Shown here: one piece after another, positions 19,745 through 28,488 of the stretch
How the letters are laid out: each line of letters starts with the position of its first letter
Position numbering within the stretch: position 1 is the first letter of the stretch
Assembly (NCBI GenBank): GCA_016183655.1
Contig: JACPEH010000006.1
Location: 1-49,570 of the forward strand
Origin: Rhodocyclales bacterium
GTDB taxonomy: Bacteria > Pseudomonadota > Gammaproteobacteria > Burkholderiales > Rhodocyclaceae
DNA: 49,570 bases
Reading direction: 5' to 3'
Position numbers and translations under genes: made by a program
The notes under the pieces: generated by a model
What the model was told of the DNA's origin: nothing
Database searches by the model: none
Seen by the model: the letters and a program-made list of their open reading frames with translations, nothing else

Positions 19745-20886
19745 CCGGAGACGCCGATCGCCAGGCGCACGAGCTGGTAGCAGGTCCACCGCAGCAGTCG
19801 TGAATGCCACGGCAGGCGCTGCCAGTCGCGCGGAAACAGTTCGGCGGCGCCGTGCTCGATCGCTTCGCCCAGGCTGCAGGAGAGCTTCTGCGCGAACTGC
19901 CGGTCCCTGACCACGACGTTCGCCTCCTTGGCCAGCAGCAGGCTGAACGGATCGATGTTCGATGAGCCGACCGTCGCCCACTCGCCGTCGATCACCGCCA
20001 CCTTGGCATGCAGGAAGCTCTGCTGGTACTCGAAGATCCGCACGCCGGCGGCGAGCAGTCGGCCATAGAGCGCCTGCGTTGCGTAATGCTGCAGGCGGTA
20101 CTCCACCTTCCCCTGCAGCAGGACGCTGACCTTGATGCCTCGCCTCGCCGCATCGAGCAGCGCGCGGCGGAAACGGAAACCGGGCAGGAAATAGGCGTTG
20201 GCGATCAGGATTTCCGTGCGCGCGCGTTCGATGGCGTCGATGTACACATCCTCGATCGCGTGGCGGTGGCGGATGTTGTCGCGAACGACGAAGGCCGCGG
20301 TGTCGGTGCCGGCGGGACGGGTGACCGCGGCGACCTCGTGCCGCACGCCGTAGCGCCGCCGGAAGTTGGCCCAGACGACGATTTCCCAGAGGCGCAGCAT
20401 GACCCGCCGGATCGGCGCCACCAGCGGTCCCTGCAGGCGCACTGCATAGTCGTAGCGGGGCGCGGTCGCTCCCGGCTGGTTGAGGTCGTCGATGATGTTG
20501 ATGCCGCCGACGAAGGCGATGCGCGCGTCGATCATTGCCAGCTTGCGGTGCAGCCGGCGCAGGCGGTGCCGGCGCAGGCGGAAGCGCGCGATCTCGCGCC
20601 GGTAGATCAGCGCATGGACACCCGCCGCCACGAGCTCCTGCAGTCCGTTCTCGATGAAGTCGGCGGCGCCGAAGCCGTCGACCAGCAGGCGGACGGTGAG
20701 GCCGCGGCCGGCGGCGCGCTTCAGGGCGTCGATCACCGGGCGGCCGCTGGCGTCGTCCTCGAAGATGTAGGTTTCCAGGTGGACTTCGTGGCGTGCCTCG
20801 TCGATCGCGGCGATCAAGGCGGGAAAGAATTCGCGGCCGCTGTTGAGCAGCGTCAGCCGGTTGCCGGGCAGGAACTCAACGGCCAT
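19726..20886 (-). CDS. clsB: Cardiolipin synthase ClsB (phospholipase D family)
   Basis: A 386-residue phosphatidyltransferase without the N-terminal membrane helices of ClsA, as in YbhO/ClsB. Both HKD motifs are present: HRKLAMID with downstream FVGGINI, and HAKVAVID with downstream TVGSSNID. ClsB makes cardiolipin and can also use glycerol to form phosphatidylglycerol. The start overlaps the end of the upstream endonuclease/phosphatase-family gene by 11 bases, matching the E. coli ybhP-clsB order. The C-terminus (CYQLVRLAIGVSGYGGKH) may touch the membrane. Confidence 0.9.
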   Translation of the reverse strand: MAVEFLPGNRLTLLNSGREFFPALIAAIDEARHEVHLETYIFEDDASGRPVIDALKRAAGRGLTVRLLVDGFGAADFIENGLQELVAAGVHALIYRREIARFRLRRHRLRRLHRKLAMIDARIAFVGGINIIDDLNQPGATAPRYDYAVRLQGPLVAPIRRVMLRLWEIVVWANFRRRYGVRHEVAAVTRPAGTDTAAFVVRDNIRHRHAIEDVYIDAIERARTEILIANAYFLPGFRFRRALLDAARRGIKVSVLLQGKVEYRLQHYATQALYGRLLAAGVRIFEYQQSFLHAKVAVIDGEWATVGSSNIDPFSLLLAKEANVVVRDRQFAQKLSCSLGEAIEHGAAELFPRDWQRLPWHSRLLRWTCYQLVRLAIGVSGYGGKH

Positions 20887-21631
20887 CGCGCAGCAGATGC
20901 GCCGACAGCGCGGCGTGATCCGAAATCTGCGACCAGGGAGCGCCGAAGTGCACCTCGGCGCGCTCCACCGAGAAGCCGCGCACGTAGATGCGGTCGAGGC
21001 GGAACAGCGGCAGGGCGGCCGGGAAGCTGCGTGCCGGCCGGCCGGAGGCGCCGCAGAACACCTCGGCTAGGCCGAGGCGCTCGCTGAGGGTGTTGTCGGC
21101 GCGGTTGCGCCAGTCGTTGAAGTCGCCGGCGATGATCAGCGGCGTGTCGCCGGGAGCGATCCGTTCGAGATAGTCGGCGAGCGCCGTCATCTGCCGGATG
21201 CGCGAGCGGCCGAACAACGACAGGTGCACGCAGACGCAGTGGGCGACGCTGCCGTCGGGCAGCGCGATCTGGCAGTGCAGCAGGCCGCGCCGCTCGAACT
21301 GCAGGTGCGTCACGTCCTGGTTGTGCGCGTCGAGGATCGGGTGGCGCGAGAGGATGGCGTTGCCGTGGTGGCCGTGGTCGTAGATGACGTTCTTGCCGTA
21401 GGCGGTGGATTGCCAGACATCCTCGGCGAGAAACTCGTGCTGCGGTTCCTCCGGCCAGTCCTCGTGGCGGTCGGCGTGGCCGAGGTGCAGGCCCTGCACC
21501 TCCTGCAGGAAGATGATGTCCGAGTCGAGGTGGCGCAGCCGATCCCGCAGCTCGTGCACCATCATGCGGCGGTTGAACTGCGAGAAACCCTTGTGAATGT
21601 TGTAGGTAGTGATGCGCAAGGCAGCGGGCAT
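20876..21631 (-). CDS. Endonuclease/exonuclease/phosphatase family protein (YbhP-like)
   Basis: A 251-residue protein with the full catalytic set of the EEP superfamily: TYNIHKG, the metal-binding glutamate in FLQEVQ, HLSLFGRSR, GDFNDW and the C-terminal SDHAAL. Members range from DNases to sphingomyelinases and inositol phosphatases. The tight linkage to clsB suggests a phospholipid-related substrate (inference). The frame is open far upstream, but that region belongs to the next gene in another frame; the ATG at 21629-21631 precedes MPAALRITTYNIHKG. Confidence 0.85.
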   Translation of the reverse strand: MPAALRITTYNIHKGFSQFNRRMMVHELRDRLRHLDSDIIFLQEVQGLHLGHADRHEDWPEEPQHEFLAEDVWQSTAYGKNVIYDHGHHGNAILSRHPILDAHNQDVTHLQFERRGLLHCQIALPDGSVAHCVCVHLSLFGRSRIRQMTALADYLERIAPGDTPLIIAGDFNDWRNRADNTLSERLGLAEVFCGASGRPARSFPAALPLFRLDRIYVRGFSVERAEVHFGAPWSQISDHAALSAHLLRDGR

Positions 21632-21684
21632 ACCGCATTCTACCGGTATCGCCGTGCGGCGTGCGCCGCCGACATGCCCGACGG

Positions 21685-24411
21685 CTAGCTGTTGTCGGCG
21701 TCCAGTCGTCGCATCAGGTCGGCGAGCGGCATCGGGCTGCCTAGCAGGTTGCCCTGGGCATGGCGATAGCCCGCGTGGCGCAGGAAGGCGAGTTGCTCGG
21801 CGTTTTCGACCCCTTCCGCGATCGCCTCCAGTCCCAGCCCCTGCGCCAGCAGCAACGACGAGCGCACAACGGAATCGCAATAGGGGTCGCGCAGCGCATC
21901 GCCGGTGCACTGGCGGTCGATCTTGATCGCGCGAAAGGGCAGGTGGCGCAGATAGGCCGGGCTGAAATAGTCCTTGCCGATGCCATCGAGCGCCAGCGAG
22001 ACGCCGCCGGCGGCCAGCGCGCCGAGTGTTTTCACCGCCAGCTCCGGGTTGTGCAGGAAGACGCTTTCCGAGATTTCGAGTTCGAGTTGCCCCGGTGCGA
22101 TTCCATGATCTTCGACCGCCGCCAGCGCGTCGTCGGCGAAAGGCTGGCCGCGCAGGATCTGCTGCGGGGAGACGTTGACCGACAGGCGGACCTGCGGATG
22201 CCCTGCGCGGCGCAGCCGGTTCAGTGCTGCGCACGCCTGGCGCAAGGCCCAGCCGCCGAGTTTGGCGATGGTTCCGGAGCGCTCGGCGATCGGGATGAAA
22301 TGCGCCGCCGCGAGCAGCCCGTATTGCGGATTCCGCCAACGCAACAGGGCTTCCGCCGCCACGATGCGATCGCTGGCGAGATCGAGCTGGGGCTGAAACA
22401 GCAGTTCGAACTCCTGGTTGTCGAGGGCGGCATCGAGGCGCTCCCGGTCGCTCGGCTCGGCGCCCTCCGCGTCGCCGTCGCGTACGGCGAAGCAGGCGAT
22501 CCGGCTGCCGCCGGCCTGCTTCGCCCGATACATGGCATTGTCGGCGCGCATGATCAGCGTGTCGAATTCCCGGCCGTCCTCGGGGTAGAGGCTGATGCCG
22601 ATGCTGGCGCTCAGATGGCCGTAGGTGCCGCGCGGCCCGAAGGGGACGGCAAACGATTCGGCCAGCCGCTGGCACAGCGAACGGGCCACTTCCTGGTGTT
22701 CGACGTCGGGCAGCAGCGCGACGAACTCGTCGCCGCCGATGCGCGCAAGGGTGTCGTGTTCGCGCAGGCGTGCCGCGAGCCGGGCGGCGACTTCCTGCAG
22801 CACGCCGTCGCCGACGGCGTGCCCGTATTGGTCGTTGATCGGCTTGAAGTTGTCGAGGTCGAAGAAAGCCAGCGCGATGCAGCGGCCGGTGCGCCTCGCC
22901 CGGGCGATTTCGTACTGGGTGCGGTCGCGCAGCAGGGTGCGGTTGGCCAGGCCGGTGAGCGGATCCTGCAGCGACTGTTCGCGCACGCGCTCGGCGTGCG
23001 CGTTTTCCTCGGTGATGTCGGAAACGACGCCGACGAACGACGCCTCCATCGGCAGGCCGGCCGGCAAGCGGCGGATGTCCAGTTTGCCGAGATAATCCCG
23101 GCCCGACTTGCTCCGGTTCCATACGCTGCCGCTCCATCGGCCCGACTTGGAGAGCGTCGTCAGCAGCTTGCGGTGGAATTCGGGCGGGTGGCGGCTGGAG
23201 CGCAACAGGCGCGGCGTCTGGCCGAGCAATTCGTCCCGCTTGTAGCCGGATATCTCGCAATAGGCGCGATTGACCTGGACGATGCGGCTGGCATCGTCGG
23301 TCACGATGACGCCCAGCGGAATCCTGTCCATGATGCAGTCGCCGAGCGCCAGCCAGCTGGCGGGCAGCGATTGCGGTTCGGCGATGGCGCCGCGGCCGGC
23401 GCTGTCGTCGGCGTTGGCACGGGTGGCGGCGGCCAGCCCGACGCGATTGGAGACATGGAATTTGCGGAAGATCCGTGCCAGGTGCGTACGGACCGTCCAG
23501 TAGCTGATGCCGAGTTCCTGTGCGATCCGCTTGTCGCGATGCCCGGCGACCGCCAGCGCGCAGATCAGCTGTTCGCGGTCGGTGAGCTTGCCGAGGGCCT
23601 GGATGTCGAGCGCGCTTCCCTCGCACGGGGGCGCGGTGCGTTCCGGGCCGGGCGAGCGGTTGAGCAGTCGGCGCAGATGGAAGAACAGCTCCGCCGGGGC
23701 GACCGGCTTCGGCAGAAAGGACTCGGCGCCGGCACGCAGCGCGTCGAGGCGGCGGGCGTCGTCGTCGAACCCCGACACGGCGATGATCGGGGCGTTGGCG
23801 GAGCGGCATTGCGACTGCCGCAGGCGCCGGATGAAGCTGACGCCGGATTGGCCCAGGCCGAGCACCAGGTCGGTGATGACGATGTCAAAAACGGCCTCGT
23901 TGGCCCCGGCCAGTGCCGATTCGACCGAATTGAACAGCGCCGGCGCCAGCCCCTCCTTCGCCAGGATGCTTTGCAGCATGAAGCCCTGGATCCGGTCGTC
24001 TTCCAGGATCAACACGCTCTTGCCGGTCACGTCGATGTGTTCGTCGTCGGCGAAGCTGCCGAGGTAGGTGCGGAAGTCCGACAGGTGCTGCCACGAGAAT
24101 ACTTCGGTGACGCCGGCGACGAAGGCCTGTTCGGCGATGATGGCATCCTCGACGGTGCCGAGGACGACGATCGGCGTCGTCTCCGAGGCCGAATGGGCGC
24201 GGATGCGCGCGACGAGTTCGAGCAGCGAACCCTCGTCGGGATTGCCGGTGGCGACGATCAGATCGAAACCGGGGTCGTCGAGCGCGAGCGGGCAATCGGG
24301 GGCGGATAGATTGCCGCACGCGTCGACCGCCCAGCCGGCGTCATATAGAAGCGCCACCAAGCGCGAGCGCAGCTCGCCGTTCGGTTCAATGCAGCACGCT
24401 CTGGGCGTCAT
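21685..24411 (-). CDS. Response regulator with LuxR-type HTH, PAS, GGDEF and degenerate EAL domains
   Basis: A 908-residue cytoplasmic protein. Residues 1-125 look like a receiver-like domain without its phosphate-accepting aspartate. Residues 132-250 form a true receiver (VLILEDD, phospho-acceptor D181 in VITDL, LPKPV). Residues 272-330 are a LuxR-type HTH (KLTDREQLICALAVAGHRDK ... GISYWTVRTHLARIFRKF). A PAS domain spans about 352-465. GGDEF spans 475-640, with GGDEF at 559-563 and an RxxD inhibitory site at 550-553. EAL spans 655-905. The EAL motif (E687) and AEGVEN are kept, but the loop-6 motif usually reading DDFGTGYSS is DGIGKDYFS, so a metal-binding acid is missing. Cyclase activity is likely; phosphodiesterase activity is doubtful. 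A cognate kinase is not nearby. Confidence 0.9.
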   Translation of the reverse strand: MTPRACCIEPNGELRSRLVALLYDAGWAVDACGNLSAPDCPLALDDPGFDLIVATGNPDEGSLLELVARIRAHSASETTPIVVLGTVEDAIIAEQAFVAGVTEVFSWQHLSDFRTYLGSFADDEHIDVTGKSVLILEDDRIQGFMLQSILAKEGLAPALFNSVESALAGANEAVFDIVITDLVLGLGQSGVSFIRRLRQSQCRSANAPIIAVSGFDDDARRLDALRAGAESFLPKPVAPAELFFHLRRLLNRSPGPERTAPPCEGSALDIQALGKLTDREQLICALAVAGHRDKRIAQELGISYWTVRTHLARIFRKFHVSNRVGLAAATRANADDSAGRGAIAEPQSLPASWLALGDCIMDRIPLGVIVTDDASRIVQVNRAYCEISGYKRDELLGQTPRLLRSSRHPPEFHRKLLTTLSKSGRWSGSVWNRSKSGRDYLGKLDIRRLPAGLPMEASFVGVVSDITEENAHAERVREQSLQDPLTGLANRTLLRDRTQYEIARARRTGRCIALAFFDLDNFKPINDQYGHAVGDGVLQEVAARLAARLREHDTLARIGGDEFVALLPDVEHQEVARSLCQRLAESFAVPFGPRGTYGHLSASIGISLYPEDGREFDTLIMRADNAMYRAKQAGGSRIACFAVRDGDAEGAEPSDRERLDAALDNQEFELLFQPQLDLASDRIVAAEALLRWRNPQYGLLAAAHFIPIAERSGTIAKLGGWALRQACAALNRLRRAGHPQVRLSVNVSPQQILRGQPFADDALAAVEDHGIAPGQLELEISESVFLHNPELAVKTLGALAAGGVSLALDGIGKDYFSPAYLRHLPFRAIKIDRQCTGDALRDPYCDSVVRSSLLLAQGLGLEAIAEGVENAEQLAFLRHAGYRHAQGNLLGSPMPLADLMRRLDADNS

Positions 24412-24580
24412 GTCGGTCGATTACCCTGTATGCAGTCGCGAGACCCCCGGAGGTCTGCCAGCTGGCCGGAGGCGGCTGCAGGATGGGGGGAGTCGATATG
24501 CTACCGACCTAAGGCAAAAGCGTCTGTCCCTGTTTCTAGCGACATCGTGCGCGCTGGGGCATTGGCGGGCGCCGCCCGGG

Positions 24581-25681
24581 TTACGACGCCGCGAGCATCC
24601 GCTCCAGCGCCAGCTTCGCCAGCGTCGCCTCGTGTTCCGGGACGCGGATCGGGTTGACGACCTTGCCCTCGGCCAGGTTCTCCAGCGTCCAGGCGAGGTG
24701 CTGCGGGTCGATGCGCTGCATCGTCGAACACATGCAGACGGTGGGGGCCATGAACTGGACGATCTTGCCTTCCGGCTTGACCTCGTTGGCCAGGCGGTCG
24801 ACCAGGTTGAGCTCGGTGCCGACCAGCCAGCGCGTATTCGCCGGCGCTTCCTTGATCGTCTTCACGATGTGTTCGGTCGAACCGACGTAATCGGAATGGC
24901 TGCAGACCTCGAAGTTGCACTCGGGGTGCGAGATGACGATGCCGTCCGGGTGCTGCTCGCGGAAGCGCTTGATGTGCGACAGCTGGAACATCTGGTGCAC
25001 CGAGCAGTGGCCCTTCCACAGCAGGATTTTCGCCTTCCTGATCTGCTCCGGCGTCAGGCCGCCGAACTCGAGGTCCGGGTCCCAGACCATCATCTCGTCC
25101 ATGGCGATGCCGAGGTTGTGGCCGGTCCACCGGCCGAGGTGCTGGTCGGGGAAAAAGAGGATCTTCTCGCGCTGGGCGAAGGCCCACTGCGCGATCTTGC
25201 CGGCGTTCGACGAGGTGCACACGATGCCGCCGCGCTCGCCGCAGAAGGCCTTCAGGTCGGCCGCCGAGTTGATGTAGGTGACCGGCGTCACCGCCGTCTC
25301 GGCGCTGCCCAGGACCTCGTTCAGTTCGCGCCAGCAGCGCTCGACCTTGGCCAGGTTGGCCATGTCGGCCATCGAGCAGCCGGCGGCCAGGTCGGGCAGA
25401 ATCGCCGTCTGTGTCGGCGCCGACATGATGTCGGCGACCTCGGCCATGAAATGCACGCCGCAGAAGACGATGAACTCGGAATCGGTCTGCGAGGCGAGCC
25501 TTGAGAGCTTCAGCGAGTCGCCGGTCAGGTCGGCGTGCTGATAGACGTCGGCGCGCTGGTAATGGTGGCAGAGCAGCACCGCGCGCTTGCCGAGCTTGGC
25601 ACGGGCGGCGCGGATGCGTTCCTGGCAATCCTTGTCCTGCATCAGGTTGAATTTGTCGAAGGCGATGGCGGCGGTCTGCAT
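24581..25681 (-). CDS. nadA: Quinolinate synthase NadA
   Basis: A 366-residue [4Fe-4S] enzyme that condenses iminoaspartate with dihydroxyacetone phosphate to quinolinate in de novo NAD synthesis. The three cluster cysteines are in AAGCSMADM (C102), KGHCSVHQ (C226) and the TVCMCST motif (C316 or C318). The substrate motif LLCHHYQRADVYQHADLTGD is intact. Neither nadB nor nadC is adjacent. The gap 24412-24580 downstream holds no gene and no T-tailed hairpin. Confidence 0.96.
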   Translation of the reverse strand: MQTAAIAFDKFNLMQDKDCQERIRAARAKLGKRAVLLCHHYQRADVYQHADLTGDSLKLSRLASQTDSEFIVFCGVHFMAEVADIMSAPTQTAILPDLAAGCSMADMANLAKVERCWRELNEVLGSAETAVTPVTYINSAADLKAFCGERGGIVCTSSNAGKIAQWAFAQREKILFFPDQHLGRWTGHNLGIAMDEMMVWDPDLEFGGLTPEQIRKAKILLWKGHCSVHQMFQLSHIKRFREQHPDGIVISHPECNFEVCSHSDYVGSTEHIVKTIKEAPANTRWLVGTELNLVDRLANEVKPEGKIVQFMAPTVCMCSTMQRIDPQHLAWTLENLAEGKVVNPIRVPEHEATLAKLALERMLAAS

Positions 25682-25721
25682 GCTGTTTTCGGTCCTGCAA
25701 TTACGGAGGGGTGTTCGGGGC

Positions 25722-26171
25722 TCAGTTGGTCCAGGGCAGGCGGGCCTTGCGCCAGCCGCCGACGTTGCCGCGTTGGCCGTTGGCGTCCTTGTCGCCCTCG
25801 AAACCTTCGAGGACGTTGTAGCACTCGCTCCAGCCGTTGGCGGCGGCCAGCGCCGCCGCGTGGTGCGAACGGACGCCGCTGCGGCACATGAAGAGAACCA
25901 GCGATTCGTGGTCGACCTGCTGCCGCAACTGGGCGAGGAAATTCGGGTTGGTCTGCCCCTCCGGCCAGTTCTGCCACTCGATCTCGACGGCGCCGGGAAT
26001 GCGGCCGACCCAGACCCACTCGGCGCGCGTGCGTACGTCCACGAGCCGCGCTCCGGGCGCGAGTTGCAAGATTTCGGAGGCCTCCTGCGGCGTCAGTGCC
26101 CCGGCGTAGCTCAGCTGCAGGCTCTCTGCCCGTGCCTTGGCCAGTAGCAGGATTTCGGAAAGTTTGCCCAT
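25722..26171 (-). CDS. Rhodanese-like domain protein
   Basis: A 149-residue single-domain sulfurtransferase. The catalytic cysteine sits in the loop MCRSGVRSHHAA, and the CH2A-like motif is LVDVRTRAEWVWVGRIPGAVEIEW. Such proteins carry persulfide sulfur; the acceptor is unknown. nadA lies 40 bases downstream, so the two may be co-transcribed, and sulfur delivery to the NadA cluster is conceivable but unproven. I chose MGKLSEILLLAKARAE as the N-terminus; a longer frame adds 19 residues that would be read from the divergent promoter region. Confidence 0.88.
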   Translation of the reverse strand: MGKLSEILLLAKARAESLQLSYAGALTPQEASEILQLAPGARLVDVRTRAEWVWVGRIPGAVEIEWQNWPEGQTNPNFLAQLRQQVDHESLVLFMCRSGVRSHHAAALAAANGWSECYNVLEGFEGDKDANGQRGNVGGWRKARLPWTN

Positions 26172-26255
26172 CGGGATCACCGGGAATGGATGAGGGGGTG
26201 CAAGTATACGGCAGTTGGCGAACGACATGGTTCAGTGGCCGCCCAACGGCGGAAA

Positions 26256-26270
26256 GCACCACTATGGTGC
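26256..26270. promoter_or_regulatory. NtrC-binding site 1 upstream of glnA
   Basis: The dyad GCACC-ACTAT-GGTGC is a perfect inverted repeat with a 5-base centre and matches the NtrC consensus TGCACY-N5-GGTGCA. Its centre (26263) is about 131 bases upstream of the predicted start site. Confidence 0.85.
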
Positions 26271-26286
26271 GTTATCGGCGTCGTTT

Positions 26287-26301
26287 GCACCGCTATGGTG
26301 C
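26287..26301. promoter_or_regulatory. NtrC-binding site 2 upstream of glnA
   Basis: The dyad GCACC-GCTAT-GGTGC, preceded by T, matches the NtrC consensus. Its centre (26294) is 31 bases, about three helical turns, from site 1, so two dimers would bind on the same face of the DNA. Confidence 0.85.
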
Positions 26302-26367
26302 CGCCGAAAATACGTGCAGTCGGGCCGAATGCATTGTGGCACAATGCCAAGTCCTGCCGTGGCCGGG

Positions 26368-26383
26368 TGGCATGTTTTCTGCT
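26368..26383 (+). promoter_or_regulatory. Sigma-54 promoter of glnA
   Basis: TGGCATG-N4-CTGCT matches the -24/-12 consensus TGGCACG-N4-TTGCW. The invariant GG (26369-26370) and GC (26381-26382) are 10 bases apart as required. The predicted start is about 26394, some 58 bases before the glnA ATG. Confidence 0.85.
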
Positions 26384-26451
26384 CCGCGGGTCACGCACGA
26401 TTTTTGGTTACCAGCCGGCCGGGCCGGCATTCGTTCAGGAGATTTTGCGCT

Positions 26452-27867
26452 ATGGCAACCCCGCAAGACGTCATCAAGCTGGTCAAGGAAAACGACGCCA
26501 AGTTCGTCGATTTCCGCTTCACCGATACCCGTGGCAAGGAACAGCACGTCACCGTGCCGGTCAGCGCGTTCAGCGAAGACAAGTTCGAGTCCGGCCACGC
26601 CTTCGACGGTTCCTCGATCGCCGGCTGGAAGGGCATCCAGGCCTCCGACATGCTGCTGATGCCGGACCCCGCCACCGCCTACATCGACCCGTTCTTCGAC
26701 GAGACCACCGTCGTCATCACCTGTGACGTCGTCGACCCGACCGACGGCCGCGGCTACGACCGCGACCCGCGCTCGATCGCCAAGCGCGCCGAAGCCTACC
26801 TGAAGGCCTCGGGCATCGGTGACACCGCCTACTTCGGTCCGGAACCCGAATTCTTCATCTTCGACTCCGTCGAGTGGAACGTCGACATGTCGGGCTGCAG
26901 CCTCAAGGTCTACTCGGCCGAAGCCGCCTGGACCTCGGGTGAGAAGACCGAAGGCGGCGGCGGCACGGGCCACCGCCCGACCGTCAAGGGTGGCTACTTC
27001 CCGGTGCCGCCGGTCGACAGCCTGCACGACATCCGTTCGGCCATGGTGCTGACGCTCGAAGCGCTGGGCGTGCCGGTCGAAGTGCATCACCACGAAGTGG
27101 CGACCGCCGGCCAGTGCGAAATCGGTACCGTGTTCAGCACGCTGGTCAAGCGCGCCGACTGGACCCAGGTCCTCAAGTACGTGGTGCACAACGTTGCCCA
27201 CCAGTACGGCAAGACCGCCACCTTCATGCCGAAGCCGATCGTCGGCGACAACGGCTCGGGCATGCACGTGCACCAGTCGATCTGGAAGGACGGCAAGAAC
27301 CTGTTCGCGGGCAACGGCTACGCCGGCATGTCCGAGACCGCGCTCTTCTACATCGGCGGCATCATCAAGCACGCCAAGGCGCTGAACGCGATCACCAACC
27401 CGGGCACCAACTCGTACAAGCGTCTGGTTCCGCACTATGAAGCGCCGGTCAAGATGGCCTACTCGGCGAAGAACCGTTCGGCCTCGATCCGCATCCCGCA
27501 CGTCGCTTCCGACAAGGCCCGCCGTATCGAGACCCGCTTCCCGGATCCGATCGCCAACCCGTACCTGTGCTTCGCCGCGCTGCTGATGGCCGGTCTCGAC
27601 GGCATCCAGAACAAGATCCACCCGGGCGACCCGGCCGACAAGAACCTGTACGACCTGCCGCCGGAAGAGGACAAGCTGATCCCGACCGTCTGCGCCAGCC
27701 TCGACGAGGCCCTGGATGCGCTGGACAAGGACCGCGAGTTCCTGACCCGTGGCGGCGTCTTCTCCAACGACTGGATCGATGCCTACATCGGCCTGAAGAT
27801 GGACGAAGTCAACAAGGTCCGCATGACGACCCATCCGGTCGAGTTCGACATGTACTACAGCTGCTGA
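26452..27867 (+). CDS. glnA: Glutamine synthetase type I
   Basis: A 471-residue enzyme that makes glutamine from glutamate, ammonia and ATP; it forms a dodecamer in the cytoplasm. It carries the N-terminal motif [12 protein letters not shown], the metal/ATP region [10 protein letters not shown], and [16 protein letters not shown]. The adenylylation site is [10 protein letters not shown] with Tyr-400, so control by GlnE adenylyltransferase is expected. Transcription is predicted from the sigma-54/NtrC promoter upstream. ntrB and ntrC follow after one intervening gene, and a terminator lies directly downstream. An upstream extension of the frame runs through the promoter and is not coding. Confidence 0.98.
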   Translation: MATPQDVIKLVKENDAKFVDFRFTDTRGKEQHVTVPVSAFSEDKFESGHAFDGSSIAGWKGIQASDMLLMPDPATAYIDPFFDETTVVITCDVVDPTDGRGYDRDPRSIAKRAEAYLKASGIGDTAYFGPEPEFFIFDSVEWNVDMSGCSLKVYSAEAAWTSGEKTEGGGGTGHRPTVKGGYFPVPPVDSLHDIRSAMVLTLEALGVPVEVHHHEVATAGQCEIGTVFSTLVKRADWTQVLKYVVHNVAHQYGKTATFMPKPIVGDNGSGMHVHQSIWKDGKNLFAGNGYAGMSETALFYIGGIIKHAKALNAITNPGTNSYKRLVPHYEAPVKMAYSAKNRSASIRIPHVASDKARRIETRFPDPIANPYLCFAALLMAGLDGIQNKIHPGDPADKNLYDLPPEEDKLIPTVCASLDEALDALDKDREFLTRGGVFSNDWIDAYIGLKMDEVNKVRMTTHPVEFDMYYSC

Positions 27868-27885
27868 GCGACGCTCGGCGGTCAG

Positions 27886-27917
27886 AAAGGGCGGGGTTTT
27901 CCCCGCCCTTTTTCTTT
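27886..27917 (+). terminator. Intrinsic terminator after glnA
   Basis: An 11-bp perfect stem (27886-27896 with 27901-27911) with a TTTT loop is followed by TTCTTT. It separates the highly expressed glnA from the downstream DUF4124-ntrB-ntrC genes. Confidence 0.92.
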
Positions 27918-27986
27918 GTGCGCGCTGTAGGCCGGCTTCGTTTTGATGCGTTAAACTCATCGCCACTAGAAGAAAATGGAGGAGCG

Positions 27987-28454
27987 ATGCGACTGACCCC
28001 GATGATTGGGCTGCTGGCGTTGGCGTCCCTGCCGGCGCAGGCCGAGATTTACAAGTGCACCGACGCGGCCGGCCACGTCACCTACTCGAACGTGGCGACC
28101 AAGGGGTGCGCGAAAATGAACCTCGAACCGATTTCGACGATTCCGGCGGCCAAGCCGGCGGCGAAGACGCCGACCCCGGCCGGGTTTCCGCGCGTCGAGG
28201 AGAATGCCCAGAAGGCGCGCGACAGCGACCGGCGCAAGATTCTCGAACAGGAGCAGGCAACGGAGCAGGCGAGCCTGGAGGCCGCGCGGAAGAAGCTCGC
28301 CGACGCGGAGGAGCCCCGGCCCGAGGACCGCAATGTCGGCGGCTCGATCAACCAGGGCAAGCTGCAGGAGCGGACGCAGCCGCTGCGCGATCAGATCCAG
28401 TTGCACGAGCGCAATCTCGAAGCGATCCGCAAGGAACTGCAGAATCTCCGCTGA
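27987..28454 (+). CDS. Exported DUF4124 / coiled-coil protein
   Basis: A 155-residue protein with a signal peptide (MRLTPMIGLLALASLPAQA). A DUF4124 domain follows (EIYKCTDAAGHVTYSNVATKGC), a small disulfide-prone exported domain common in proteobacteria. After a Pro/Ala linker the C-terminal half is charged and helical (RRKILEQEQATEQASLEAAR and later QLHERNLEAIRKELQNL), a likely coiled coil. The function is unknown. GGAGGAG lies just before the ATG. Its place between glnA and ntrB is common in betaproteobacteria, but a role in nitrogen control has not been shown. Confidence 0.85.
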   Translation: MRLTPMIGLLALASLPAQAEIYKCTDAAGHVTYSNVATKGCAKMNLEPISTIPAAKPAAKTPTPAGFPRVEENAQKARDSDRRKILEQEQATEQASLEAARKKLADAEEPRPEDRNVGGSINQGKLQERTQPLRDQIQLHERNLEAIRKELQNLR

Positions 28455-28488
28455 CCTTAGTCGGCGCGCTTCTTGCTATCCCGAGCGC

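Larger units (their letters stand above)
26172..26451. promoter_or_regulatory. Intergenic control region between rhodanese gene and glnA
   Basis: This 280-base gap, the longest in the window, holds two NtrC-type dyads and a sigma-54 promoter for glnA, annotated separately. A minus-strand promoter for the rhodanese gene should lie near 26180-26215 (for example around GTATAC at 26203-26208), but I cannot define it. Confidence 0.7.

Noticed and set aside
20876..23809. Open minus-strand frame running continuously into the YbhP-like protein, suggesting a fusion
   Set aside because: The upstream part is an out-of-frame reading of the HTH-GGDEF-EAL gene; the YbhP-like protein starts at its own ATG (21631).
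26337..26351. Second sigma-54-like sequence (TGGCAC) upstream of glnA
   Set aside because: The position 10 bases after the GG reads AG instead of GC, so the -12 element is missing.
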